The notes below the pieces were generated by a model. That model worked only from the letters and a program-made list of their open reading frames with translations, made no database searches and was not told the DNA's origin. The translations under genes and the position numbers were made by a program. DNA of 9,006 bases from Bradyrhizobiaceae bacterium (lineage in GTDB: Bacteria > Pseudomonadota > Alphaproteobacteria > Rhizobiales > Xanthobacteraceae), in contig JAEULX010000005.1 in assembly GCA_016793685.1 (NCBI GenBank), positions 1 to 9,006 on the forward strand, given 5' to 3'. Positions 1 to 6,563 of this stretch are shown piece by piece. How positions within the stretch are numbered: position 1 is the stretch's first letter; each line of letters starts with the position of its first letter.

Positions 1-429
1 GGGCTCACGCGCCATGACGTCTTGCTCGACCGGCAAGCCTTCGGCGACCCAGCGCGGCATGCCGCCCCCGAGCACGAACACGTTCTTGGCGCCGAACAGG
101 CGGAACATCCACCACAGGCGCGGAGAGGCGAACAAGCCGAGGCCGTCATAGCAGACGATCGTGTCGCGCTCGCTGATGCCCATCAGGCCGACGGTGTCGG
201 CGAAGGCTTCGGGCGTCGGCAGCATATGCGGCAGCGGCGATGAGGGGTCGGACACCTTGCTGATGTCGAGCCGCAGCGCGCCGGGAATATGGCCGGCACG
301 ATATTCCGCGTCGGCATCGCGATTCATCGGCCCGAGATAGAACGAGCTGTCGAGCACGACGACATCAGGCGACCCGAGGTTTGCGGCAAGCCAGCCGGGG
401 GTGACGATCCATGGACTGTGTGTAGACAT
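1..429 (-). CDS. sseA: 3-mercaptopyruvate sulfurtransferase, N-terminal part (partial)
   Basis: This is the first 143 codons of a two-domain rhodanese-family enzyme that moves sulfur from 3-mercaptopyruvate to thiol or cyanide acceptors in cysteine catabolism. I translated the minus strand from ATG at 427-429; the frame is open to the window edge. The N-terminal rhodanese domain is recognisable: an ILDS-like strand (VVVLDSS, residues 23-29), the family stretch GHIPGALRLD (46-55) followed by SDPSSPLPHMLP (60-71), then YDGLGLF (94-100), WWMFRLFGAKNVFVL (106-120) and GMPRW (123-127). The catalytic cysteine (CG(S/T)G-type loop) lies in the second domain, outside the window, so mercaptopyruvate versus thiosulfate preference cannot be read here. 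It lies 154 bp downstream of the cysteine synthase on the same strand, which fits a cysteine sulfur role. No strong Shine-Dalgarno precedes the ATG, but the start agrees with the usual family N-terminus. Confidence 0.93.
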   Translation of the reverse strand, partial: MSTHSPWIVTPGWLAANLGSPDVVVLDSSFYLGPMNRDADAEYRAGHIPGALRLDISKVSDPSSPLPHMLPTPEAFADTVGLMGISERDTIVCYDGLGLFASPRLWWMFRLFGAKNVFVLGGGMPRWVAEGLPVEQDVMAREP

Positions 430-583
430 GCTTGGTCTGCTACTGACTCTGGATGGATGAACGATGTGTTGGCGCGCTCGATGCGCCAGCGCGCGCAATG
501 TATCCTCAGAAAACAAATAGTAAAGCACGAATATGAATAGGCCTGATACTATAGGCCAAGGTAATGACGAACGTAGAAAAACA
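430..583 (-). promoter_or_regulatory. AT-richer gap between cysteine synthase and sseA, possible sseA promoter
   Basis: This 154-bp gap is noticeably richer in A/T than the flanking genes. On the minus strand there is a possible sigma-70-like pair, TTTACT (519-524) and TACATT (497-502) separated by 16 bases, which would start an sseA transcript near 490 with a leader of about 60 nt. This is a consensus match by eye only. If real, sseA can be transcribed apart from the upstream cysteine synthase. Confidence 0.25.
540..557 (-). terminator. Weak hairpin behind cysteine synthase
   Basis: An inverted repeat with 5-bp arms (GGCCT at 540-544 and AGGCC at 553-557) and an 8-nt loop lies 26 bp past the cysteine synthase stop. 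Read on the minus strand it is followed by a T-rich but interrupted stretch (TATTCATATTC). The stem is short and there is no clean U-tract, so it is at best a weak terminator or a transcript 3'-end stabiliser. Confidence 0.25.
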
Positions 584-1624
584 TTATACCACCGGCGCGA
601 ACGGCACGTTGATCGCCGTCCCCTTTTCTAGCCAGTGTGGTACCGGCAAGCCCTTCTCGCGCAGGAAGGCGGGGTTGAACAGGCGCGACTGATAGCGCGT
701 GGCGTAGTCGCACAGCACGGTCACGACGGTGTGCCCGGGGCCGAGCGTGCGCGCCAAGCGAACCGCGCCCGCAACGTTGACGCCGGACGAGCCTCCGAGG
801 CACAGCCCTTCATGTTCGATCAGGTCGAACACGATCGGGATCGCTTCCTGGTCCGGGATCAGGAAGGCGCAGTCGATCGGTGCGCCTTCGAGGTTCTTGG
901 TGATGCGGCCCTGGCCGATGCCCTCGGTGATCGACGTGCCTTCGGCCTTCAGCACGCCGGTTGTGTAATAGCTGTAGAGCGCGGCCCCGTGCGGATCGGC
1001 AAGGCCGATCTTGATCGCCGGATTGCGCGCCTTCAGCGCGAGCCCGACGCCCGCGAGCGTGCCCCCGGTGCCGACGGCGCAGATGAAGCCGTCGACCCGG
1101 CCTTCGGTCTGCTCCCAGATTTCCGGGCCGGTGGTGGCGACATGGCCGTCGCGGTTGGCGACGTTGTCGAACTGGTTGGCCCAGATCGCGCCGTTGGGCT
1201 CGGTCTGCGCGAGCTGAGCCGCAAGCCGGCCGGAGACTTTCACGTAATTGTTGGGATTGGCGTAGGGCGCCGCCGGCACTTCGATCAGCGTCGCCCCGCA
1301 CGCGCGCAGCGTATCCTTCTTCTCCTGGCTCTGCGTTTCGGGAATGACGATGACGGTGCGGAAGCCGAGCGCATTGCCGATGAGCGCCAGCCCGATGCCG
1401 GTATTGCCGGCCGTGCCTTCGACGATGACGCCGCCCGGCTTGAGTTCGCCCTTGCGGATCGCGTCCTCGATGATGAACAGCGCGGCGCGGTCCTTCACCG
1501 ACTGGCCCGGGTTCATGAACTCGGCCTTGCCGAGGATCGTGCACCCGGTCGCCTCGGAGGCGCGGCGAAGCTTGATCAGCGGCGTGCGCCCGATGGCGCC
1601 GACGATATCATCGCAAACTCGCAT
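584..1624 (-). CDS. cysK: Cysteine synthase A family (O-acetylserine sulfhydrylase), PLP-dependent
   Basis: A 346-residue fold-type II PLP enzyme, expected to make cysteine from O-acetylserine and sulfide in the cytoplasm. Family marks in order: IGRTPLIKL (11-19); the PLP lysine in NPGQSVKDRAA (Lys44); the substrate loop as EGTAGNTG (69-76, Ala72 where E. coli CysK has Ser); QSQEKKDTLRACGA (98-111); the phosphate-binding loop GTGGT (185-189); and GGSSGVN (277-283), where Ser279 should contact the pyridine nitrogen. It is about 20 residues longer than E. coli CysK. Segments such as DPHGAALYSYY (210-220) place it in the subgroup common in alphaproteobacteria and related to fungal cysteine synthase-like proteins, so the sulfur donor and acetyl-acceptor preference is inferred, not seen. 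The ATG at 1622-1624 follows a modest AGG five bases upstream. sseA lies downstream on the same strand, supporting a cysteine sulfur role. A cystathionine beta-synthase-like reaction is the main alternative. Confidence 0.93.
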   Translation of the reverse strand: MRVCDDIVGAIGRTPLIKLRRASEATGCTILGKAEFMNPGQSVKDRAALFIIEDAIRKGELKPGGVIVEGTAGNTGIGLALIGNALGFRTVIVIPETQSQEKKDTLRACGATLIEVPAAPYANPNNYVKVSGRLAAQLAQTEPNGAIWANQFDNVANRDGHVATTGPEIWEQTEGRVDGFICAVGTGGTLAGVGLALKARNPAIKIGLADPHGAALYSYYTTGVLKAEGTSITEGIGQGRITKNLEGAPIDCAFLIPDQEAIPIVFDLIEHEGLCLGGSSGVNVAGAVRLARTLGPGHTVVTVLCDYATRYQSRLFNPAFLREKGLPVPHWLEKGTAINVPFAPVV

Positions 1625-1657
1625 GGGGACCTGTCGTCGAAACGGGATGCCGGGCCG

Positions 1658-1686
1658 ACCCTATCGGGGACGGCGCGGCCCGACAA
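1658..1686 (-). promoter_or_regulatory. Candidate sigma-70 promoter for cysteine synthase
   Basis: On the minus strand TTGTCG (1681-1686) and TAGGGT (1658-1663) are separated by exactly 17 bases. This would start transcription near 1651 and give a leader of about 27 nt ahead of the ATG at 1624. It is the best -35/-10 pair I see upstream of this gene, but the -10 is a poor consensus match and the call rests on pattern and spacing only. Confidence 0.4.
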
Positions 1687-1770
1687 GCGCGGGGCTGCGT
1701 GATGCCGGAGCGGATGAGAGGACCGGGCGACCGACGCCATTCAAATACCGGCCGGCGTGCGCGCAATCTA

Positions 1771-1787
1771 CCCCCACACAGTGGGGG
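1771..1787. repeat. Perfect 7-bp inverted repeat, possible terminator of the DcaP-like porin
   Basis: CCCCCAC (1771-1777) and GTGGGGG (1781-1787) pair perfectly around a 3-nt loop. It lies about 50 bp past the stop of the minus-strand porin and about 150 bp upstream of the cysteine synthase start. Such a G:C stem would be stable in RNA, but on the minus strand it is followed by TAGATTG, not a U-run. It may stabilise the porin mRNA 3' end, act with Rho, or serve as a protein site. The rest of the 213-bp gap (1625-1837) shows nothing else beyond the cysteine synthase promoter candidate. Confidence 0.4.
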
Positions 1788-1837
1788 AAGATCAGAACGT
1801 GCAGCTCCGCGCGTGAGTTTCGTTCGACGTCGTTCGC

Positions 1838-3580
1838 CTATTTGAACGGATAGTAGCGAAGCGAGACGAAAACGGCCTGGTTGTTGGTGCTCAGCCCCTG
1901 GTTTGGCGTGGTCGGCGGGGGGCCGAGGGTGGCTACGCCGGGCACGCCGGGGAATCCGGTCAGGCTCACATACTTGTACTGCATGCCGTATCTCAGCCTG
2001 CCCATGTCGCCGTCGTAAAGGTTGTACCAAAACCCGGCGGTGATTTCCTGGACCCGCTCGACATTGCTCGCAGCGGCGCAGGTGGTCCCCGCGATCGGGT
2101 TGTTGAAGCCGGCAGGGCCGGAGGCCTGGTTTTCTATGAGGCAGCCGGTGTTGAGGAAGTAAGGATTGCCATAGCCGCCGTTGACGCCGTTGATTCCCCA
2201 ATAGCTGGACTGCATTTGCTCTCGACCATAGTACGCATAAAGGTCGAGTGGCTGTATCGGATGGACGACGGCGCCGACCATGAACTGGAAGGCCGTCAGC
2301 GGTGTCAGCGTGCCGTTGGGCCCGATGGTGACGTCGGGCAACTGCGACGAGGCGTAACGGCCGAGGCCCGCGCCGTACAGCACGCTGCCCTGAAGCTCGA
2401 CGACTTTCGGCCAGACCGGCACCAGCGCGGAGCCGCCGACGCCCCATCCGGTCGTCGTCCGGTTCGAACCCGATCCTTGGATGGCGGTGGTGTACACGCG
2501 GTCGGTGAAGAAGCGTTGGAGGCCGACCACCTCGTAGTGGCCCCAGCCTGGATCGACTGCGAATTTCTGCACCAGGTCCGGGTAATTGTTGATCGAGCAG
2601 CTGGTCGTGCTGTTGAGGAGGCCGCCGGACTGGCAGGCGTTGAGCGTGTTGACGGTCAGGCCGGGCGGTGCGACGGCGCCGCCGATGGCGGTCGCAGCGG
2701 TCACGTTCTGACTAGGCGACGTGCCCGCCTGCGGTCCGGTGAAAATCCCGATGCTGTTGGACTGGAAATTGATCTGCGGACTCTCGACCGAGAGGGCGAA
2801 CCAGTAGACCTTGTCCCAGTCGGCGACGAAGCGGAACTGCGGTTGCCGCGTCCAGTTGAAGCCGACGACGTACTGTGCGTCGATCGTGAGGGGAAGATTT
2901 ACGTCCGTCGTTATCCCGGATTTCGTCTGGGTGAGCAGGCTGAAGGCCTGGCCCGCCAACAGATGGAAGTGGGCGTAGTCGTTGTCGTAAGTCAGGTAAG
3001 CCTGCCGAATCCGCAGATTGTAGCTGTTGCTCTCGCGCGCGTTCGCGGTCACGCCGGCGCCGAGAAAGTCCATCTCGAAATACGCCGCCAGATGCTGGAA
3101 CGGGTCGATGTCGCCTTTTGCCTTCAGAGCGAGGCGGCTCTGCTGGGCGCTGAAGCCCATCTCATTTTCGTGGTAGAGCGGCGAATTCGGAAATGGCAGC
3201 GAGGCGAACGGCGTGTCGGTGGCGGCGCTGGCGTTCTCGTTGCGCTGACGCCAGACGCCGGCCGCTTCGATGAAGGTTCCCGCCATCGACACCTCGACCT
3301 TCGGCAGCCAGGACGGCACCCAGGAAGGCGCGCTGGCGTGCACGGCCGCCGCCCGCGGCGGGACCGCCGGCAGGACATGCTGCGCCGCCTGGCGCGGGGC
3401 CGAAGGAGGCTTTTTCTCCGCCACCTTTTCTTCCAAGGCGCGGAGCTGCCGCTGCAGGCTTTTGATCTCGTTCCGCAACTGCTGGAGAGTCTGGGCGTCC
3501 TGGGCAGACACCGGCGAGGCGATGAAGGCTCCCACCACTGTGCTGGCCAGTAAGATGCCGATGCTTCGTTTTATGATCAT
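1838..3580 (-). CDS. Outer-membrane beta-barrel porin with N-terminal coiled coil (DcaP-like)
   Basis: A 580-residue predicted outer-membrane channel. I chose the ATG at 3578-3580 because it opens a textbook signal peptide, MIIKRS then a hydrophobic core, ending SPVSA at residue 26, and has GAGG eight bases upstream; an ATG at 3634 in the same frame would bury that signal. After cleavage come a short heptad-like coiled coil (about 27-56, QLRNEIKSLQRQL and ALEEKVAEKK), a Pro/Ala-rich linker (about 57-95), then alternating amphipathic strands from KVEVSMAGTFIEAAG. The phrase FSAQQSRLALKAKGDID and the C-terminal strand VSLRYYPFK (aromatic near the end) match DcaP/LbtU-like porins, which form trimers with an N-terminal coiled coil. 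The solute is unknown; dicarboxylates or iron chelates are known for relatives. Two cysteine pairs fall in apparent surface loops (about 316/328 and 480/501). It stands alone: both neighbours on its strand are separated by more than 200 bp. Confidence 0.85.
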   Translation of the reverse strand: MIIKRSIGILLASTVVGAFIASPVSAQDAQTLQQLRNEIKSLQRQLRALEEKVAEKKPPSAPRQAAQHVLPAVPPRAAAVHASAPSWVPSWLPKVEVSMAGTFIEAAGVWRQRNENASAATDTPFASLPFPNSPLYHENEMGFSAQQSRLALKAKGDIDPFQHLAAYFEMDFLGAGVTANARESNSYNLRIRQAYLTYDNDYAHFHLLAGQAFSLLTQTKSGITTDVNLPLTIDAQYVVGFNWTRQPQFRFVADWDKVYWFALSVESPQINFQSNSIGIFTGPQAGTSPSQNVTAATAIGGAVAPPGLTVNTLNACQSGGLLNSTTSCSINNYPDLVQKFAVDPGWGHYEVVGLQRFFTDRVYTTAIQGSGSNRTTTGWGVGGSALVPVWPKVVELQGSVLYGAGLGRYASSQLPDVTIGPNGTLTPLTAFQFMVGAVVHPIQPLDLYAYYGREQMQSSYWGINGVNGGYGNPYFLNTGCLIENQASGPAGFNNPIAGTTCAAASNVERVQEITAGFWYNLYDGDMGRLRYGMQYKYVSLTGFPGVPGVATLGPPPTTPNQGLSTNNQAVFVSLRYYPFK

Positions 3581-3686
3581 GGCCGCGCCCTCGCAAAGAA
3601 TGTTTAGCCATTGCGGTCTATTCCTCGACGGCAATGCCCGGATGACAGAAGTATTAAATGCAGGGCATTCGCCCGCCTCGTGATAT

Positions 3687-3702
3687 TATTGTCACGACAA
3701 TA
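3687..3702. promoter_or_regulatory. 16-bp palindrome upstream of the DcaP-like porin, candidate operator
   Basis: TATTGTC (3687-3693) and GACAATA (3696-3702) are perfect reverse complements around a 2-base centre (AC). It lies about 107 bp upstream of the porin ATG and next to an A/T-rich stretch (ATATTATT, 3683-3690), where a promoter -10 could sit. The size and symmetry fit a binding site for a dimeric helix-turn-helix regulator. No regulator gene is in the window to match it, so its role is inferred. Confidence 0.4.
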
Positions 3703-3875
3703 GGTAACTCCACTTACTGGCGAATTACTTGGCCGAGTGTCGTCAGTTCGCCGCGCTGCGCGGGCGCCTTTCGATGAAAATTGCAGCGAGGGGCTGCGCT
3801 TTCTGCGGCTTCTGGAAGGGGGGCAAACGTTGCTTTTGCTTCGCTGATCACGGCGCGTTTGCGCGCGGGAACGGA

Positions 3876-3898
3876 CCTAATAGGGTATGACTATTAGG
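3876..3898. repeat. Perfect 8-bp inverted repeat behind phrB
   Basis: CCTAATAG (3876-3883) and CTATTAGG (3891-3898) pair perfectly around a 7-nt loop, 20 bp past the phrB stop. In the phrB transcript it would fold, but the bases after it (GTCCGTTCC on the minus strand) are not a U-run, so a classical intrinsic terminator is not shown. It could be a transcript-end stabiliser or a protein site. Confidence 0.4.
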
Positions 3899-3918
3899 GA
3901 GAATGCGTGCGAATAACT

Positions 3919-5406
3919 TCAGTCCTGTTGCTGTCCTGCCGCCTTGACACGGTCGAATGCGGCGAGCGCGCGGGTGCGCGCGGCCTTGTGGTCGACGATC
4001 GGCGCCGGGTAGTTCTCGCCGAGCTTCACGCCGGCGGCGGCGAGAATGGCGGGCGGGGCGTCGGACGGCGCGTGGATCGCGCCGGCCGGAAGCTGCGCAA
4101 GCGCGGGGACCCAGCGCCGCACATAGTCGCCCGCGGGATCGAATTTCTCCCCCTGCAGGAGCGGGTTGAAGATGCGGAAATAGGGCGCGGCGTCGGCCCC
4201 GGAGCCCGCGACCCATTGCCAGTTGGCGGGGTTGCTGGCGGCGTCCGCGTCGACGAGCGTGTCCCAGAACCAGCGCTCGCCCGCGCGCCAATCGATCAGC
4301 AGGTGCTTGACCAGAAACGAAGCCGCGACCATGCGCACGCGATTGTGCATCCAGCCGGTCGCCCACAGTTCGCGCATGCCGGCGTCGACGATCGGATAGC
4401 CGGTTTCGCCGCGCTGCCATGCCGTCAGCGCGGCGGGGTCGTCGCGCCAGCGGAAGGCGTCGAAGCGCGGCTGAACGTTGCGCCCGGCAAGATCGGGATG
4501 GCTCGCGAGCAGGTGATGGCAGAACTCGCGCCAGACCAGTTCGGAGATGAACTTGTCCGTGCCGGCGCCGATGGCGCGCGTTCCGTGCGCGGCCTCGCGG
4601 GCATGCATGATCGCGTGCCACACCTGGAACGGGCTGACTTCGCCGAAGCGCAGATGCGGCGAGAGCCGTGAGGTGCCGGGCAGATCGGGCCGGTCGCGCC
4701 GGTCGGCATAATCGGCCAGCGCGCCATCGGCGAAGTCCGCAAGCCTTTCCCGGGCGCCGGCTTCGCCGCGCGTCCAGTGTTCCGCAAGCTTGGCCGCCCA
4801 GTCGGGCGTGCGCGGCTCGAGCCCCCAGCCCTCCAGCCGCTCCGAGGCGACCCCGCTTGCGCCGGTGATCCGTTCGGGCGGGGGGAGGGGCCTGCGCGGT
4901 TCGTCGCGCGCGAGCACATGGCGCAGGAACGGCGTGAATACGGTGAAGGGAGAACCCGAGCGCGTCCTGATTCCTGACGGCTCGAACAGGAGCGATGCCT
5001 GAAAGGTTTGAACGTCCATGCCGCGGGCGGTGAGATCGGATGCGACCGCCTGGTCGACTCTTGTGGCGGCCGGCTCGTAACGCCGGTTCCAGAAAATGGC
5101 CGTTGCGCTGCTTTCGCGCGCAAGCTCGGCGATCGCCCGCTCCGCCGGACCGCGCCGCAAGGTCAACGCGATGCCCCGCTCCTGCAGCGATTGGTCGAGC
5201 GCGCGCAGCGCGCCTGCGAGCCACCAGCGGCTGGCGCTGCCTAGCCGGCGCAGGCCGGTCGTTTCCTCATCCAGTACGAAAGCGGCGATGACCGGCTGCC
5301 CCGACTTGGCGGCAGCCGTCAGCGCGGGATTGTCCGCGACGCGCAAGTCGTCGCGGAACCAGACGATCGCCGGCGCGGCCGGCATGGTGGAATTTGCGGA
5401 ACTCAT
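3919..5406 (-). CDS. phrB: Deoxyribodipyrimidine photolyase, class I CPD type
   Basis: A 495-residue flavoprotein that splits UV-induced cyclobutane pyrimidine dimers using blue light. The N-terminal antenna domain opens with AIVWFRDDLRVADNPAL (13-29). The FAD-binding catalytic domain has the usual signatures: LSPHLRFGEVSP (248-259), WREFCHHL (292-299), TGYPIVDAGMREL (335-347), GWMHNRVRM (351-359), and the N392 to W398 stretch followed by GADAAPYFRIFNP. Aligned by eye with E. coli PhrB, the electron-transfer tryptophans are all present (W320, W373, W396, matching W306, W359, W382), as are the flavin-proximal Asn (N392) and the dimer-contacting W292 and W398. It therefore looks like a working repair enzyme rather than a cryptochrome. 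It is slightly longer than E. coli PhrB (472). The ATG at 5404-5406 has no visible Shine-Dalgarno; a second ATG seven codons in (5383-5385) is possible and equally unsupported. It is divergent from thiL across 75 bp, with no functional link known. Confidence 0.97.
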   Translation of the reverse strand: MSSANSTMPAAPAIVWFRDDLRVADNPALTAAAKSGQPVIAAFVLDEETTGLRRLGSASRWWLAGALRALDQSLQERGIALTLRRGPAERAIAELARESSATAIFWNRRYEPAATRVDQAVASDLTARGMDVQTFQASLLFEPSGIRTRSGSPFTVFTPFLRHVLARDEPRRPLPPPERITGASGVASERLEGWGLEPRTPDWAAKLAEHWTRGEAGARERLADFADGALADYADRRDRPDLPGTSRLSPHLRFGEVSPFQVWHAIMHAREAAHGTRAIGAGTDKFISELVWREFCHHLLASHPDLAGRNVQPRFDAFRWRDDPAALTAWQRGETGYPIVDAGMRELWATGWMHNRVRMVAASFLVKHLLIDWRAGERWFWDTLVDADAASNPANWQWVAGSGADAAPYFRIFNPLLQGEKFDPAGDYVRRWVPALAQLPAGAIHAPSDAPPAILAAAGVKLGENYPAPIVDHKAARTRALAAFDRVKAAGQQQD

Positions 5407-5481
5407 CGCATAGGGAATGACGACCGGAGTTTATGATTGATCTCAACCTATATAAGCACGCAGAAGCAGGTGCTCGGTGGT
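5407..5481. promoter_or_regulatory. Divergent phrB/thiL promoter region
   Basis: The 75 bp between the two opposed start codons must hold both 5' control regions. Its centre (5430-5456) is A/T-rich, with TATATAAG at 5449-5456 as a possible -10 toward thiL and CATAAA (minus strand, 5430-5435) as a possible -10 toward phrB. No good -35 at 16-18 bp is visible for either, so exact promoters are not assigned. The two transcripts could overlap and share control. Confidence 0.45.
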
Positions 5482-6492
5482 ATGGCAAAGCAAGAGGACA
5501 CAGGCTCGGTCGAGGACCGGTTGATTGCGCGGCATTTCGGCCCGCTCGCAACCGATCCCGGCGCGTTCGGATTGATCGACGACGCCGCGATCCTCGTTCC
5601 GCCCGCGGGCTGCGACCTCGTGCTCAAGGCCGACGCGATCATTGGCGGCGTGCATTTCCTCCCCGACGATCCGCCCGACACGGTGGCGCGGAAGGCGCTG
5701 CGCGTGAACCTTTCCGATCTCGCCGCCAAGGGGGCGCGGCCGCTCGGCTTCCTGCTGTCGCTCGCGCTGCCGAGGGAGATCGGGGACGACTGGCTCGAAG
5801 GCTTCGCGCGCGGCCTCAAGGACGACGTCGAGCGCTACGGCTGCCCGCTGTTCGGCGGCGACACCGACCGCACGCCCGGTCCGATCATGGTGTCGATCGC
5901 AGCTTTCGGCGCGGTGCCGCACGGAACCATGCTCAAGCGCAGCGGCGCCCGGCCGGGCGACCGCGTGGTCGTGACCGGAACCATCGGCGACGCGGTGCTC
6001 GGGCTCAAACTGCGGCGCGATCCGGATGCCGCCGGGCGGCTCGGCCTCGACGCCGTGGCGCGCGACCGCCTGATCGCCCGCTACCGGATGCCCGAGCCGC
6101 GCAATGCCGTCGCCGACGTCATGCGCCGCTACGCATCCGGCGGCATGGATGTGTCGGACGGGCTCGCCGGCGACCTCGCCAAGCTGTGCCGCGCCTCGGG
6201 CGTCGATGCGATCATCGACGCGACGCTTGTGCCGTTGTCGGAGGGCGCGCGCCGTGCGGTTGCAGCAGAGCCCGCACTGCTCGCCGACCTGCTGACCGGC
6301 GGCGACGACTACGAAATCCTCGCGAGCGTGGCGGCGGACAACCTCGGCGCGTTGATCAAGGAGGCGGCTGCGGCGGGGGTCGCCGTGACCGCGATCGGGC
6401 GCGTCGAACCGGGCGCGGGGAGGGCGGCGTTCATCGGCGCGGACGGGGTTCCGCTCGTCTTCGCGCGCCCCTCGTTCAGCCATTTCGATTGA
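5482..6492 (+). CDS. thiL: Thiamine-monophosphate kinase
   Basis: A 336-residue ATP-dependent kinase that turns thiamine monophosphate into thiamine diphosphate, the last step of cofactor synthesis in most bacteria. The AIR-synthase/PurM-like fold shows its metal and nucleotide motifs in order: EDRLIARHF (11-19), the Mg-binding DDAAIL (33-38), VNLSDLAAKGARP (75-87), FGGDTDR (124-130), VTGTIGDAVLGL (164-175), MDVSDGLAGDLAKL (222-235) and GGDDYEIL (273-280). Length is as expected (E. coli ThiL 325). I chose the ATG at 5482 because MAKQ followed by the EDRLIARHF block matches the family's short N-terminus; an in-frame ATG at 5437 would add 15 poorly matching residues and lies in the A/T-rich promoter core. 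A GCAGG (5466-5470) lies 11 bases upstream, a weak ribosome binding site. In many relatives thiL follows nusB in a riboflavin-gene cluster; here it is preceded by divergent phrB and followed by a transporter. Confidence 0.96.
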   Translation: MAKQEDTGSVEDRLIARHFGPLATDPGAFGLIDDAAILVPPAGCDLVLKADAIIGGVHFLPDDPPDTVARKALRVNLSDLAAKGARPLGFLLSLALPREIGDDWLEGFARGLKDDVERYGCPLFGGDTDRTPGPIMVSIAAFGAVPHGTMLKRSGARPGDRVVVTGTIGDAVLGLKLRRDPDAAGRLGLDAVARDRLIARYRMPEPRNAVADVMRRYASGGMDVSDGLAGDLAKLCRASGVDAIIDATLVPLSEGARRAVAAEPALLADLLTGGDDYEILASVAADNLGALIKEAAAAGVAVTAIGRVEPGAGRAAFIGADGVPLVFARPSFSHFD

Positions 6493-6518
6493 CGGGCACG
6501 AGGACAATTCCCTATCGC
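6489..6518 (+). promoter_or_regulatory. Possible promoter for the MFS transporter at the thiL stop
   Basis: TTGACG (6489-6494) overlaps the thiL stop codon, and TATCGC (6513-6518) follows after 18 bases. If used it would start the transporter mRNA near 6525 and decouple it from thiL. The -35 is good and the -10 poor. A GC palindrome overlaps its downstream edge (6516-6527). Confidence 0.25.
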
Positions 6519-6551
6519 CGGCCGGCGCAGGGGGGCTATACGTCTCCCGCT

Positions 6552-6558
6552 GGAGGAG
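6552..6558 (+). promoter_or_regulatory. Strong ribosome binding site fixing the GTG start of the MFS gene
   Basis: GGAGGAG ends six bases before the GTG at 6564. It is the best Shine-Dalgarno in the window and decides a non-ATG start inside a much longer open frame. Confidence 0.85.
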
Positions 6559-6563
6559 TTTTC

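Larger units (their letters stand above)
3581..3918. other. 338-bp intergenic region between phrB and the DcaP-like porin
   Basis: No convincing gene is present. The half near the porin (3581-3720) is the likely 5' control region of that minus-strand gene: it is A/T-rich in patches, has a Shine-Dalgarno GAGG (3589-3592 region) and a near-perfect palindrome at 3687-3702. A smaller repeat, AATGC/GCATT with 3-nt spacing, sits at 3657-3669. The half near phrB (3719-3918) is GC-rich with an 8-bp inverted repeat at 3876-3898. A 38-codon cysteine-rich reading frame at 3774-3890 on the plus strand has no ribosome binding site. I could not place a good -35/-10 pair for the porin by eye. Confidence 0.6.

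Noticed and set aside
470..488. TGGCGC/GCGCCA inverted repeat with 7-nt loop upstream of sseA
   Set aside because: Six-base GC arms are common by chance in this composition, with no U-tract and no clear relation to a gene end.
635..1702. 355-codon plus-strand open frame opposite the cysteine synthase
   Set aside because: Low-complexity Arg/Ala/Asp composition and no family motifs; the minus-strand frame carries every PLP-enzyme motif.
2216..3553. 445-codon plus-strand open frame opposite the DcaP-like porin
   Set aside because: It is rich in Arg, Gly, Asp and Val, as expected from the reverse strand of a high-GC gene, with no domain, and the minus-strand product has a clear signal peptide and barrel features.
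3848..5224. 458-codon minus-strand frame overlapping phrB in another phase
   Set aside because: Arg/Ala/Gly-rich with no motifs; phrB in its own frame has the complete photolyase signature.
5407..5481. Possible TPP riboswitch ahead of thiL
   Set aside because: The 75-bp gap is too short for the full aptamer plus expression platform, and I do not see the conserved CUGAGA-type core.
5443..6507. 354-codon minus-strand frame opposite thiL
   Set aside because: Composition is His/Arg/Ala/Glu-rich without motifs; it is a reverse-strand shadow of thiL.
6516..6527. 12-bp palindrome CGCCGGCCGGCG between thiL and the MFS gene
   Set aside because: Pure G/C low-complexity symmetry is expected by chance at this GC content; a similar string occurs near 1747.
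5433..6563. Upstream extension of the MFS frame across thiL, suggesting a 782-residue fusion
   Set aside because: The extension is Arg-rich non-membrane sequence in the wrong frame of thiL. The GTG at 6564 with GGAGGAG marks the true start.
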